NCBI RefSeq assembly: GCF_022458985.1
Contig: NC_061783.1
Coordinates: 5,796,413-5,860,412, forward strand
From: Mugil cephalus
Taxonomy: Eukaryota > Chordata > Actinopteri > Mugiliformes > Mugilidae
Direction: 5' to 3'
Length of the DNA stretch: 64,000 bases
This document shows positions 36,350 through 49,687 of the stretch, one piece after another. The notes beneath the pieces were generated by a model. It had not been told where the DNA came from. It was given only the letters and a program-made list of their open reading frames with translations, and made no database searches. Within the stretch, counting starts at the first letter, position 1, and each line of letters opens with the position of its first letter. Both the position numbers and the translations under genes were made by a program.

Positions 36350-36717
36350 ATGATCACTGGTCGCCACGTTACAAAGTTATGAGACTACAGAAAATACCCT
36401 TTCCTCAGCATTTTGAAGGCACAGGTGTATCGCTGGAAGCTCATTTCCATTAAGTGCCCCAGTCTACAAAGAAAGTGAACCAGCATGCACGAAAACACAA
36501 CCTGGAATGCATCTTTAACACACCTGCGCTGTCCTCACCGAGTCAAATGTCTGCTGAGAAAAGAGTCTATGGAGGGAGGGTCTGTAAAAAGTTACTACTT
36601 ACAAATAAAAGGGCACATGAACAAATATGGGATAAAAAACATAGTCAACTTCAAAACAAAGCTCCTTATAACCTCCTTTTCATTTTTTTCCGACACTCGA
36701 GTCACGTCGTCTTCCAT

Positions 36718-39700
36718 CTACAACAAGCCCTGTCTCTTCAGATCCTCGTAGGTCTTCTTGTTGACCACGTTTCCGCTCGAGTCCTCGTACTCTTCCTGAA
36801 AGGCACACGTGAGGGGATGAGCAGAGGTTTATTATAATATGAAGGAATTACATCTTGAATCTGTTGCTCCGAGTGTGCACTTACCTCTGTGTCTGGCTGC
36901 CACCGCTCTAACGCCTTCTGGGACTTCAGCTTCGCCCACACTGGTGTTAACAAACATAAACCACTTCTTAAAACCCAACTCGCAAATCACATTCACAAAA
37001 ACGCGTTCACGGCCGAGTCGAGACGGGACTTACGAGAGACGGCGTCCTCGATCTGTGTGACGTTGGCGAAGTGGGCCGTGTTGGGGATTCCCAGACAGCG
37101 CATACCGTGAGCGTGCCTCCACTCCTACAAAACGACAAGGAACTGGCTTCATTTTCAACTCCAAACATGAACACGCCTCCTGTAACATCATTTAAAAACA
37201 TCAAACGTACCGCAAAGTGCCTCTGGAAGGCTTTGGGTCCTCTGTAAGTGTAGTTGCCGCAGATCTCGCAGTTGTAGTTGATGTTCAGGCCGTGGAGTTT
37301 ATAGAGCCAGTATGGGATCGGCTGCAGGGACAAAACAGGAGTCAGCAAACTTTTAAAATTCAGACCAGGAAATGAAATGTGACAGTTAAATCCCTGATGC
37401 TTGTTTGAATAAGGTGATGAAAGTTATTTATAGAAATTAAGTTAAACAGGATAAATTTGAAGCGTCTCGTTTTAAATCACAAAACAGGCGTCAATTCATG
37501 ATCAATGGAAGCATCAGACCAACCAAACACGTATTTCAACCATAGACCATATAAATATGGACAATGTGTCTCCAGTTCTCTGCAATGGCCAAACTGATGC
37601 CATTTTCTCAGAGATACAGGCGGCGCCATCTTGTGACTTTGGAGCCAGAGCCTGATCAGTTTGGTCTGGGAGTGGAACCACATGGAGCCGCAATATCGAT
37701 GACCCACCCACAGTTCCTCTAGACTCACTTGCGTTTCATTTAAGTAATACTATGCTCTGCTTTACCTCCACGAGTTACAAGGAAATGTTGGATTATACAC
37801 TGTACTTATTTATAATTTTAATTTTTTTATTTTTATTTTTTTACAACTTTCTACATCCCACAGAGTAGCTTTACAGAGTGGTTGGCATGCCTGTTTCAAT
37901 AGCGTCAAATAACAAACAAAACTTATCTAAAAATTAACAATTGTAGATACATCAGTATTATTTTAACTACTGAAACCACCCATGATAAATTATTTGACTT
38001 ACAGTGTGCTTTATTGTTTTAGTTGGGCTCAAGTCCCATCCACTAACATGGAGGAGGTGGAGCCTATGATTTAAACTGCAGCCAGCCACCAGGGGGAGCT
38101 CTACTTTGGCTTCTCCTTTGAGGAGCGGTTCTGCCCATGTTTATACAGTCTATGATTTCAACACATGAATCATATGGGTTCATTCCACCAAATGGAGTCA
38201 CCAATGCCAAGAAGCTCTCAAGCAACATGTGAATGGGGACTTGCTGACAGCGCAGCTGGCGGATTTTTTAACTTTCATTTCTAGCAGTATTTCAGTCAGC
38301 AAACAGTCTCTCTGCAGTGTTGTTCTTGTGTAAGTTTAGTACTGTGGGGAAAATCAAATGCTTCACAGGTCTTCTAAAATCTGTATCACTTCGTTCGGCC
38401 CAAATGGCCACTGAACCTTATTCCTTGAATCTTTATAGGCGTTAAAGTCAACCAGGTGTCCCATACTAACAGTTTAACCATAAAAGCCTCTTTCAGAGAC
38501 AGATAAATGTGGGTTGAAACACCACCGGTTCATTTTTACCACACAAGTGAAGCCTCACCTTGCCGTCCCAGCCCAGCGGCAGGTTCTTGGGGTTGTAGAT
38601 GATCTCGTTGTCTTCATCTTCGCTCTCGCTCTCACTGAGCTGCTCTTCCTCCTCCTCCTCGCGCTCCTCTCCGGTCCGGGCCTGCTTCCTCTGCACGTTC
38701 TCGTGAGTCAGCTGCCTCTGTTCCTGCAGCCACCGGCAACGACAAGAGCCCTCATTAAAACGGTCATACCTGAGCCCACGCCGACCTCCACAAGCTAGGT
38801 AACACTTCGCTCAAAATGCCGGATGGAACCGCTCATGCGTTCACTCGATGATGATATACTGACTCACCCCAAGGATCTCCACGTATTCATAGACCTGAGC
38901 TTCCAGAAAGCCAATTTCCTTGTTGCGCTCCGTGTCTCTGCGGGAGTGATGGATGGAAATCGTTATGAATTATATAATGAACGCCATCACGACCATTAGG
39001 CTGAGATGATTGCACCCACTCACTTTTTAGGGCCTTTGGCTTTAGGATTCTTGGCAAACAGGGATGGGTCAAGTGATTCCAGGGATTTGCCTTTAGTGCT
39101 GAAGAGTCTCTGAGCTCTCTCCTCCAGAGTCCTGTACAAACACAAACACACACACACATTATAGCTGGGACACGTGCAGATCGTTCGGCTCTGTTCTTAA
39201 TGCTCATCGTTCAGTATTATTTATCCCCTACACCAATCAGCCACAACATTAGAACCACTGACAAGAGAATTAAATAACATTGTGAAAATACAATGTTGAG
39301 CTGGGAAACTTTTCGACCTGGTTTTCATGTGGACCCACTAGACCAGACCAGGCACCCCCACCCCATAGCAATGACACTCCTTGATGGCAGCAGCCATCCC
39401 CAGCAGGATGCAGCCAGACACAGACACACACACGAAAACGCTTTAAAACGTTGTTGCTATCATTTGCATCTGTTCTGATGTGAATAATTCTTATATGAAC
39501 TCAACTATTCCATCCATCCACCGAAAGCTACAGCTAGAAGATAACACATGGGTCTGATCTAGCCTCTCCAGAGTTTCCCATGCTGTAGGCTGAGCACTGG
39601 CAGCCACAACGAACACATGGACCTCCCTGACATGTGTAATACATAATAGCTGGCTAATAACTGGTCTCATATCAGTCTCTACATTGTCTTCACTGAGAAA

Positions 39701-42700
39701 GCACCTTTCAGTTTGGATGAGCCGATTTAATCAATAACAGCTGATTGACCTTATTCCTTAAAACTTTATTGGCATTAAAATCACAAGAATTTTGCACTGT
39801 TTGACTTTTTTTTCTATTTTTAAATAATAGAAACATTTTATTCCAAGGATGGTTATAGTTTAAACAGATATGATACAAATCTGTTTGACGCACTACTTTC
39901 TATAAACTATCCAGGATTAGTTTCCCTCATAAATAAACACTTCATAGTCACTTTTGAACCACCAGATTGGAACCACACTCTGTATCAGTTTCCCTCTCCC
40001 TCCTTTTAACAGTAACAGGAACTGAATTCAATCCAGTTGCATTGATAAACCACCAGTAACCATCAAAGATGCTTTACAGAAGCCAGAGCCTGAAACCCAC
40101 GGCCACAGTAGCTAAATGAAAATCTCCCTTTGATATTTGAGGAGGGCCAAGTCATGTGGAGGCCCCGTCTGCTTGGAGCGCGCATTTCCATTCATACATG
40201 CGTTTGGATGAAGCACATTTCATACACGGTATAAGTAATACCATGTAATACCATTTAGTGGGATTGTTGGGTTATTATTGAATTGGAAGAGTGGCTTTGC
40301 GCTATGGAAAATTACCCATTAGTTGCGGTAGTTAGTCAGGCCACAGCAGCTGGTGCCAACTGGCCTAGCATAGACATCCCCTGGTAGTTACCCCGGCAAC
40401 TGGGAAGCGGTTAGGCAACGGTACCAAGGAAGCATAGGCGTACACAAAGAGCCATGTTTCACCACCGAACATGACAACCTGCTGTGATGAGAATCCATGG
40501 AGGGCTGGATGACGTGGACCAAAAACCACATCTCAATACCTTTTCCATAAAATAACCACAAAGATAGCACCAAGTCAAAGTCACAAGCATAAGCTAAGAC
40601 TCTTTTGAATGAAAGGCTCTACATTTTATATGACCAACAATATCAGGGGCGAATGCGTTTGTTTTGGGGCAGCATTCTGGGAAGACTTCCTGTTCGGGTT
40701 GCAGCGTGCAGTTTAACACACTCTTCATACTGCTCTTTATAGCACTGTTGTAAATGGAGGAAAAGAATAAGTCGTGCTCGAGTCTTTGTCAGCAACTTGT
40801 TTTCAGCACTCTTTCCAGAATAGTCTTCAGCTGCACACCTGACACTTTAAATCTGAACCGTCTCCAAATTACTGAGCCACTGCTTTTCTTTTTTATAACC
40901 ATCCAGCTCGTCTTCAATACATAGACTCTCACCTGTGTTACTCTCTGTGTTGTCGACACAAAGCGATCCACACTCACGACTCTCATTGTGTTCATTTAGA
41001 CAATTGCAGAGCACAGAAGATAATTTACTTGCAAACTAACCCCCAGTGGAATAATGATAATAGCAAAGCTCACCCTCCACACTTGAGTCCCAGGGCCATG
41101 AGAGCTGACTTCAATCTGTCCAGACCCAGAGACGCCAACTCCTGTAAGAAAAGAGGAGACAAACGCAGGTGAGTTTAAGCTTGAAAGTGCCACCTGATAT
41201 TAATGCTGAATATTCACGGTTTGACACTTACCTCCCAAGAAGAGAAGGCAGAGAGGTCCAGATGAGCTCCAGCATGTGTCAAAGCACTACTCGTCTCTTT
41301 CTACAACCAGATGAACAAAACCAGTCAGGTGAGATTTCAGTAGCCAAAATGGGAGCAATCCTCAGACACGTAGATCTATGAGAAGAACTTACAGGCCAGC
41401 CTGGAAAGGTACCGTTGTCCCATTTCTTCTCAAAGTCTGACAGCACTTTTCCATAGAGCTCGTTGTGGTCCAGCAGAGGTTTGACCCGGTCTGAGTAGTC
41501 CTGCAGGTACTCCAGCAGCATCTCCAAATACCTGTATAAACAACAACACATTAGCCAGATCTACACATTTGTTAATTACTGCGTATTCATGGAGAGGCCC
41601 GTTGTTTCCTCATTATTACTTATGTTTTCCAAATGATGAATATGAATGGACGTACTTTTTGTATTCAGCATTTTTCCTGTCCTTGGGAATGTCAAAAAGC
41701 TGGTCGAATGAAGAAAGGTAAGCGATGTACTCCAGTTTCTGTAAAAACAGTCCACATATGGAGCAGTCAGAAACCAAGGTCTGGGATGAGTCTTCACTCA
41801 CATGAATGAACGGCGAAGAGCTTTGTTTTAGATTTTTACCTCGGCTCCCTTTAAATTGATGTACTTCAGGTAGCAGTCATGGAGGTCCAGGTAGCGGCCG
41901 TATCCCTCCTCATCTGTGAACTCCACCATGTCTGTGGAAAATTTGAACGATCTTACTCAGCCATGCAATTCAATTTTTTATTTTTTATAGACTACCAACA
42001 ATAACAGCAGTGATATAAAACACACAGAATTGCACATTTAAAGCACATTTACAGATCACATGAAGATCCCTGACTCCCAAACCCCTCTAAGCATGAAGGA
42101 GCTGGTATGCAGACGTACTTTTTTTCTCTCAGTATCAGCTGAAAGGCAGCATGCAGAACAGTTAACATTAAAGTGCCTTAATTTGAAGATTAAAGGCCGG
42201 GGGAGAGATTAAAATTCCAGTGGAATATTAATTGTATGATTTAGTGAAAATGACAGCGATTAAGATGCACTCGCTAGGTTAGTTAGCCTGACCTTGCTGA
42301 TTCAGAAAGGAATATTTTTTCCCCCAACTGCACATCGATTTTGCATGTCGGTAACAAGCAGAGAAACACATATACAGCGGCACACAGAACCAAGCCTGTG
42401 TTGATGAAATGGAAATGGCATTAGTTTAAACGTACTCTGAGCCTCCTCGCTGGGGTTGTCTCTGGCCTTCATTAGCTCCTCAAACTCTGCAGACATGGGA
42501 ACGGAAATCTAAAGGAAAGAAACCACAACGTCATCAGGGATTTAGTTTCGCCAACACTGTTACACAAAGTAAAAGTGTGCGCTTTAATACCTCATTTGGG
42601 TGCTTTCTGTGAAACTCCTTTATCTGCTTCAGTCTGTTGTAGAACTCTGCAAACTCGTTTGGTCCAGAGATGGCGGCGAGTTCATCTCTCCTCATTCTGT

Positions 42701-43563
42701 CGAGCAGAGATGGAGCGCACAATGAGCAGCAGGATACATATTTAGACGTTTGTACAAAGAACAAGCAGAAGAAATCATTCTAAAGGCAAATGTTTATAGG
42801 AAAGGTTTGAATCAAAGGAAAAATGACCAATTCCACACATATGGAATATGACTAAAATAGGGGAGAAAAAAAACATACCCATCTTTGTCTTCATAGGAGT
42901 CTCTGAGATTTGCGCTCACATCCATATACCTCTGTCAGAAGACAAACAGAAAGTCAGATTAATTCCCGTGTTGAGCATTAATACTGGTGCTGAAATCAGA
43001 TGTCCACATTCAGAAAGGTCTTAGTAAACTCTTTTTTTCCTACCCAATTTGCTTCGAACCTCCAACATCTATCCCAGTTTTACAATCAGGCTGATATGGT
43101 GAACATTTTACTGATGTTGCATCAAAATGTTCCTTTTTATCAGCCAGCTTCCATCTAGACCACTCAAATTACTTGCCCTCTCACTCGGGTATGAAAAGGA
43201 ACAAAAGGATGACTGAATTATATCTGACACTATCTCAGATATTGGAAACGTTAATAAGGCAGCTATCTATCCAGTGCTACCTTTGGCCGGTCAGTTTTAT
43301 GGGTAGAGAAATCGAGTCATACTTACATCCAGCATCGCCCTTATTCGATGGTCTGAATTAATTTGTTCCCGCAGCTAAAATGGGGGAAAAAACACGAGTT
43401 AATATCAATAAGTTCCACATAGCTGCTTAACTTAATGCTAATGCTAGGGCAAAGCGGCACAACTTACCGTGGACTTCTTGTGTAACATTTCTTTAGTCTT
43501 AGCGTCCATTAGCCGCTCATTCTCTTCGTGGTATCGACGCTGTTGCTCCAAAATAGTCTCCAT
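36718..43563 (-). CDS. sf3a3: Splicing factor 3a subunit 3 (SF3a60), complete
   Basis: SF3a60 is part of the SF3a complex of U2 snRNP and is needed for prespliceosome assembly in the nucleus. Seventeen coding exons (minus strand): 43563-43468, 43374-43327, 42931-42879, 42696-42591, 42508-42436, 41931-41840, 41738-41656, 41531-41393, 41300-41232, 41141-41074, 39131-39024, 38937-38868, 38723-38559, 37321-37211, 37124-37034, 36940-36885 and 36795-36718. All phases join without a break to 501 aa, the same length as the human protein. It starts [20 protein letters not shown] and ends [13 protein letters not shown]. An acidic run lies at ~354-376 ([20 protein letters not shown]). A matrin-type C2H2 zinc finger uses C408, C411, H425 and H431 ([20 protein letters not shown]). 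No disruption is seen; this is an intact housekeeping gene. Confidence 0.97.
37541..38154. mobile_element. MITE with 20-bp TIRs and 8-bp target duplication, in sf3a3 intron 13
   Basis: Left end CATAGACCATATAAATATGG and the reverse complement of the right end, CATAGACTGTATAAACATGG, agree at 17 of 20 positions. The flanks ATTTCAAC (37533-37540 and 38155-38162) form a perfect 8-bp target-site duplication. The 614-bp body has no transposase. TIRs of this type recur in many percomorph genomes, and 8-bp duplications are typical of hAT elements. It lies harmlessly between sf3a3 exons 13 and 14. Confidence 0.8.
39229..39445 (-). mobile_element. TIR element family 1, copy 4 (truncated), in sf3a3 intron 10
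   Basis: Starts TACACCAATCAGCCACAACA, an intact terminal repeat with TA at its outer edge, and carries CAGGATGCAGCC and GACACTCCTTGATGG. It stops after GAAAACGC; the other half is missing. Confidence 0.72.
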
Positions 43564-43699
43564 TATTTAGAAATGTGAACGCGCGCTCTTTTTAAAGGTA
43601 AAACAACGACTCCAACAAGCTAGCCAAAAATGAAAGAAACCAGTAGCCCCGCCGCCCGTACCTACTACGTTTGTTTTCAATGGCGCATGTCGCTAGAAG

Positions 43700-44840
43700 C
43701 TAACTTCCGTCACTTGTGCGCGGCGTAAGAGAAACATTGACCAGCGCAAAGGTTCCGCTCTGGAAGCCGACAGCAGCAACCATGCGAGCTTAACAGTATT
43801 TTTAAAATGTCACTTTAATAGCTTAATGTTTGCTGCAGATATCAACCAGGTAATAGACTTACTAGAACAGAGTGGTAAATTTAGTTATGTTTACACAGTC
43901 ACTTGCATTTGCCCGTGGTGCTTTATTTGTGCTGTTATTATTATTTTTTTTAACTACATTACTACATTAGTAGTACTACTAGAACAATAATAGCAACAAT
44001 GCAATAATACAGGAAAAGAACACCGAAGCTCAGACTTCATTAACATTTCGGAAGCCGCCCGTACCCTTGCATCTAAAGGATACCTATGACATGGACTTAA
44101 AGATCATTAACGAATCTAATAGATAGCTTCCAAAATCTTCTTTCCAAGCGAGGTGAGCTGGCAGCATGCCTGGAGTTCCTCTCTTTTGCACTCCCTTTGT
44201 AGTCTACACACTATCATCAAAGCCTGCCATGATGCTTCAGAGAGCACACGGCAGCGCGCGCAATCGCGTGGGAGCGCGCACGGAGGCGTTACGATTAATC
44301 AAGTGTCGGTTGGCGATGAAGACACCGGAAGCGCGGGTTCACTGCCTAAAAATAAAGGCTGCCAATTAGACTGTACGGTCGTTTGTCACGAGACACTCGG
44401 ATTGGATCTCTGTCCTCTTGTATTCGTGAGTATTTAAGAATTTAAATTACATTGATTTTCTCTTTTCTGTAGGAGAAAATACCAGGCAAACGTAGTAGAG
44501 AAGCCCAACGGGTTTAAATGTAATGTTTGTTGTCAACACGCAACAGTAGCATAACAGAAAATACAGTAATATAAGAATCAAAAGTTCTTCTAAGTATATA
44601 GAAACGTGGACATATATAATGGATTCGTGAAATTTACAACATTTTATGCCATATGTAGTGCATGAGCATGGCCTTGTGCAAACGTGCAAGTAGTGCAAAT
44701 ATGCCATAGTAATGAGCAATAACTACAGAAATCTTTCAAATGTATTGTCTAGTAGTTTCTTAAGTAATGAGCAATACCTTCAGAAATCTTTCAAATGGTA
44801 TTGTCTAATAGCTTCCTATACTCTCCTCCTTGACCTTTTG
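43700..44840. promoter_or_regulatory. Intergenic region between divergent sf3a3 and ube2e2
   Basis: The start codon of sf3a3 (43563) and the first ube2e2 exon (ending 45079) point away from each other about 1.3 kb apart, so this interval probably holds both promoters. No TATA box is obvious. It ends with a 55-bp tandem duplication (44710-44819). No coding exon is recognised; frames at 44153-44437 overlap one another and match nothing known. Confidence 0.4.
44710..44819 (+). repeat. 55-bp tandem duplication
   Basis: Two copies of TAATGAGCAATA, CAGAAATCTTTCAAATG and TATTGTCTA in the same order, starting at 44710 and 44765, with a handful of differences. It stands directly upstream of the ube2e2 first exon. 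Confidence 0.9.
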
Positions 44841-44849
44841 ACACAGTTC

Positions 44850-45079
44850 GGGACGGAAGTTTTCCCCTTCATTTAGATTTTATTTTGCCAGATGAAACCG
44901 GAAGCCGTGCTCGTATCCGTTGCTACCCTGACAATCGCGGTTGGCACATTCTCCAGCAGCCAGTCAGTCAAAGCAACGGACGACGAGAAGGGGGCAACCA
45001 GTGTCGCGGTTTTACGGAACAAACAGTGGACATTATATCTAATTTCTCCTGCCGCCGTGCGCCCAGACTGCTCAGAAAG
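44850..45079 (+). other. ube2e2: ube2e2 first (probably 5' UTR) exon
   Basis: A good donor, CAGAAAG|gtgagtcg, closes an exon at 45079 within CpG-rich DNA, and the next exon with an acceptor starts at 49681, just before the protein start. An ATG at 44892 opens a frame that stays open to the donor and, once spliced, runs in phase into the main start codon. The 5' boundary is a guess; the donor is the firm part. Confidence 0.5.
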
Positions 45080-45145
45080 GTGAGTCGTCCCTGAAACATC
45101 AACTCTACATGTAGAACGGACGTTTATTACGCTGTCCTATAGAGT

Positions 45146-45200
45146 AGGGGGGCGGCGGTGGTGGTGGCGGCGGCGGCGGCGGCGGCGGTGGTGGTGGTTG
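45146..45200 (+). repeat. GGC/GGT trinucleotide tract
   Basis: Alternating blocks of GGC and GGT, with eight GGC units in the longest uninterrupted run. It lies about 70 bp inside intron 1 of ube2e2 in the CpG-rich promoter area. G-rich on the plus strand and able to form G-quadruplex-like structure. Confidence 0.9.
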
Positions 45201-48200
45201 GGGAGGAGAGAGGGGTATCCATTCTGTCTTTTGTGCTGGAGCAGATATGGCAGTGGTCAGTGTGTGCTCCGATACCGGATAGGCTAGATGTCGTTTAAGT
45301 GTGCCGTTTAGTTTTTCACGTCCTTGTGTGAAGACAAAGATAGCCCGTTGCGAGGCTATCTTGCTGTTAACTCTTCGTAGCTAACAAACCGGGGGCGCCG
45401 AGGGCTCCTCAGCTTTTTGGGGTTTTTGAATAGAGAACGTTTCCCCGGTCTCCGTCTAAAATATGGTCAAATTAACACACGCGCTGCTCTTTACATGCAT
45501 ATGAACACTTTATGGGAATTCTGTTTTTCACATTAATAAGCTGACGAGCCCCGCATTAATTCGGCACACACACATTTCACGTAACTGGACTTGATAACAT
45601 TTAAACTTCAGCAATGCCAACCGTTTCCACTAATATGCGTTAGCCTTGCTAACAGTGAGAGCCAAATTCAAAGTGGGAATTCCCTTTTTTGAGGGCTTGT
45701 TTGCTTTCCACAAAGCTCCTAATTCAGAAAAGATTCAAAGTATAATACAATGGGTGATTTCTAGCCAGCTGACCAATGTTTAAAAGGAATTTGACATGTT
45801 GGGCTCCCTTCACGAGACAGAGGAATGTGGGCTCTCTTTTGGGTGTGATTTACCTCCAGACTTGCTCGGCAACACGTTATTTGGAAAGCTTCACCGAGCC
45901 TGATAGTCAAAGGTTGAGGGGCTGACACTTTCACACTTGAGGGGAGAAGTGGAAACATCTGCCCGATCTGAAAAAAACAACAAAAATGAAGGTGTTTCAC
46001 TGCCGTTTCAGTGCATCTGTCTCCACCTGACAAATGGAAACGTCTGCTGCCTGTGATGACTCTATTCAAATGATGCCCTTCTGTCCTCTTTCACCCCATA
46101 ATCTCCAAATTATCTCCCCCATCAGCTCACCACCAAATGCAGCCGATTGCATCAGATAACGTGAGATGTGCCCACCGAGGTTTGTCAGATGTCAGAAGCC
46201 AAGTCACCTTGCCTTGCTGCCATCAGCCCGTCCGTCCTTACTTCTGTCCAATTTGATATTCTTTTTCAGCTAGCAACAGAAGTGCCCTCACAGCCATTCA
46301 TCTGCATCATACATTTTTCATGGCAGGCCCGGGAATGTAAATAGAGGCATTCACCTTGAGCGTCGCACACAGTAATGGGGGAATTGGATTTAGTGAACAT
46401 GACCTTGTGGGTGTCGTTTATTATTGAGACTCAAGGGTTGTGACCGTCAGACTTTCAGCTTGGCTGATTCCAAGGAGGAGAGGTGAAATGTCTGAGGTCT
46501 AGATTGAACTCGCTCAACGCTCAAGCTGCGAATGTACCGAATAACTAGAGATGCAAGTGGTACCGCAGCCTTACCTACAATTTCTTTGTGGCAGAAAGCT
46601 TTTCTGAAACCTCCCCGCTGGGAACTGATTCTGCACCGGCAAAAATCTGCTGGGCCTTTATGTAGTGATGGACAGAAGAGTAATTGTGATATATTCAGCC
46701 ACCTGAATCACCTGAGCCCCATGAATTTAAATTTGTTTAGCAAAATGACTGCTGTCAAAGACCAAAGATGTCTGGAGTCCGCTATGGCATAAGTTGTTAA
46801 AAATATTGACAGAGAAATAAGTTTAAAAGACGATGCTAACACAATCCAGACATTTGTTGAGAAGGCCTTGACTGGTTGTAGGAATATTCAGTTGCTTGTA
46901 GAGCTTTTTTCCCCTCTGTATTGGTTGAAATGCTTATCAGTTATGGGTATTTTGGATTCCAGGAAATAACCTTATTGAAAATGAAGGTTCATTGAAGGAA
47001 AGTGTTTCCACGTTCAGAAAACTCACTACTGACTTGGGTAGAAATTATACATTTTGTCGTCTTCATTCTTGATCAAGAGAAAAATAAAACAGGAGGCATA
47101 CAATATCCCGTTTATCTGGCAATTTCTCCAAAGTTGCCGCAGGTAAACTGCTCAGTTGTATAATTATGTACTTATAAATTACGTTTATGTATAGTAGTTG
47201 TATCAGTCTGTGAATAACATATGTTCTCACTGCAAATGAATTGCAAAGGGGAGCCCTTGCAATCCGGCTGAGACCACCCGTTCTGATCAGTTGCAGCGCA
47301 GCTGCACAGTTGCCTTGTTCTGGAAAAGTGTGCGATTGTTGTTCACATCAACTCAAAAATAGATGGACCCTGGGAGAAACGCTCCTGGTTTTGGAACGAT
47401 GATCTAGGTGTGAAAGCATCCTTAAATGGGAGCAGTGAAGTGTATTGGAACGCAGTCAATCAGTTGTTCATGCAGTTAACACAAAGGCTTTATCTTAGTA
47501 CATAATGATGAGCGCTTTGAGCTCGTAAGAGTGTCTAAAATTCTATCTTTAAACTAAGAAAAAAAATCACTCTGCCTTTGTGATGCAGTTTTGCAATTGT
47601 GTTTGGCAAATGTGTTTGTTTTTGGAAAATGGGGCTTTGTGTTCTTATGAATTGATGGTGCATCACTATAATACTTAGAAGCTGCAGCCTGTATGTGGTT
47701 AAGTTTTTTTTTTTAAATGCGAAATAGCAGCTCCTGCTCTGAAGTCGGTGCACGGAGACCGCACAGAAAATTAGAGTAGACAGTCCTTATGTAATGGTTA
47801 ACAGCATTTTAAAAAGTGATAACATAAAAAAACACAGCACTTCCCAACATCACAGACTTGCCAGAGATGCCTTCGCTGCCAAACAACAACCTGACCGGCA
47901 CTCTGCTGCGCTCCCTGAGGACCTGAGCATCCGAAGTGGATGATGCTGGTTTCCATGAAATAACAATGAATATTAATATGTCTATTGCATCGCCAAAAGA
48001 ACCAAGTACATATCACTCTACACAGCCTCCACGTCTCATTTTGATAATGGGAATCACCCTGGAGAAGAAATCTTTTAAGAGGACGCCTTTACATTTTGTA
48101 ATATATATTTATTTGCTTTCTTGGAAAGAGTTAAGCCTTCACAATTTGAAGAGAGTCAAACAAAGGCATTTTTCAAATAAATATAGCTTGTTTCTTTTTG

Positions 48201-48235
48201 AGTGAATAGCATATATAAAAGTCGTTTTTACACAG

Positions 48236-48599
48236 GCTTGTCCTGCTGAGAAACGTTTGGACCTCCCACGTAGAGCAGACCAGCCACCCCACCCCATAGC
48301 AGTGACACTCTTTGATGTCAGCAGCCATCCCCAGCAGGATGCAGCCTGACACAGACACACAAAAACGCTTTAGGATCAACTCAATAAACATATAGAACAG
48401 GATGAAGTGGCCTCCAAATTCTCTAGATTGTAAACTTATCAAGTGTCTGTAGGATGATCTGTGATCTGATCAATTTTCCTATGAAGATCAAATAAACATC
48501 TATCCACAGAGGCTCCTCCCCTCTCTGATAAGTCACAACTGTTTTGGAGACCTACACAATATGAGGAAGGTGGTCATGATGTTATGCCAGATCGGTGTA
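48236..48599 (-). mobile_element. TIR element family 1, copy 5
   Basis: Minus-orientation copy lacking one terminus: it starts TCCTGCTGAGAAACG, contains CAGGATGCAGCCTGACAC and AGGCTCCTCCCCTC, and ends in an intact terminal repeat, CATGATGTTATGCCAGATCG, followed by GTGTAT. It helps define the element end as GATCGGTGTA. Confidence 0.75.
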
Positions 48600-49687
48600 T
48601 AGTTTCTGCCACAAGCCATTTGTTGTTACGCGGTTGAGCCTGCCTGTTCAAGTGACAAATTACAGTATTTGTGGCTTTGGTTTTTCAAAGAAATTCTTGA
48701 TGAACATGCAATACTGAAATACTGCCTTAGTAATTCTGCACATTATCTTTATTATCTCTAGACTTAGCTTAATTGGTCACAGTGCACTCTTCCCTATTAG
48801 CTTGAATCAATTATGAATGACCATAAAAAGTTTGTATTTCCAGAATACTACAGACACTGAAGTGGTTTCTTGTTGCTCCTGGAGTTAAAAAACAATAATT
48901 AGATCAAACATACTGAGTTTTGTCAATTGTGATATGTTTTCACTAAAAGCCTCATATGTAAAACATGATCATAGCAAGCACCTTGTAGCGTACTTGTTCA
49001 ATTTCGTGTATTTAGAATAAATGCTTTGATAATTTGCTGCTTTTCTTTGTAAACTAAATTGTAAACTTTGGATTTTAAGATGTTAAGCTTTGACAAAACA
49101 AGACATGAACATTTTAACTTGTGCTCTCAAAAATTGTAATAGAGCATTTGTGAGCATTTTAGACACTAAGTCATTAATTTAGCACTAGTGTTATTATTTT
49201 CCTTTACCGCAGCAATATGATCACTCACCCAACTTGACGCCTGCTAGCTTTTTGTCAAACTTTCAGTAATATTACACACTCTATACGGATTGAATGGGTA
49301 TGTGTGCTTCTGATCGCAATGGCTACTTTTTATTATCAACAATTATTATAATCAGAAGTGTTCACCCATAAAATATTTAGTCTTTAGTATTTTGTCTGCG
49401 GTGATTTAAAAGTTATCCACACAGAGATCAGAAGAATTAACAACAAATGAATCACTAATTAACATATCATCTGTTTAATAAAATTGTCGTTTAAGTCAAT
49501 AAATATAACTAATTACATATTATTTCACTACAGAAATTTAAAAGTGTTAGTGTCTACCATCTTGTTAATTGTATCAGATGAAGGGACCCTGCAGTAAAGT
49601 CAAAGTAGAAGCTATTAGGTTTGTCTGTCTATATACACTGTGTACTCACTGCCGCTTCTGTGTGTGCGACCGTCCTGCAGCGTCAGC

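Larger units (their letters stand above)
45080..49680 (+). other. ube2e2 intron 1
   Basis: Contains the GGC/GGT tract and TIR element copy 5. The rest is AT-rich sequence with no recognisable exon. Confidence 0.55.
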
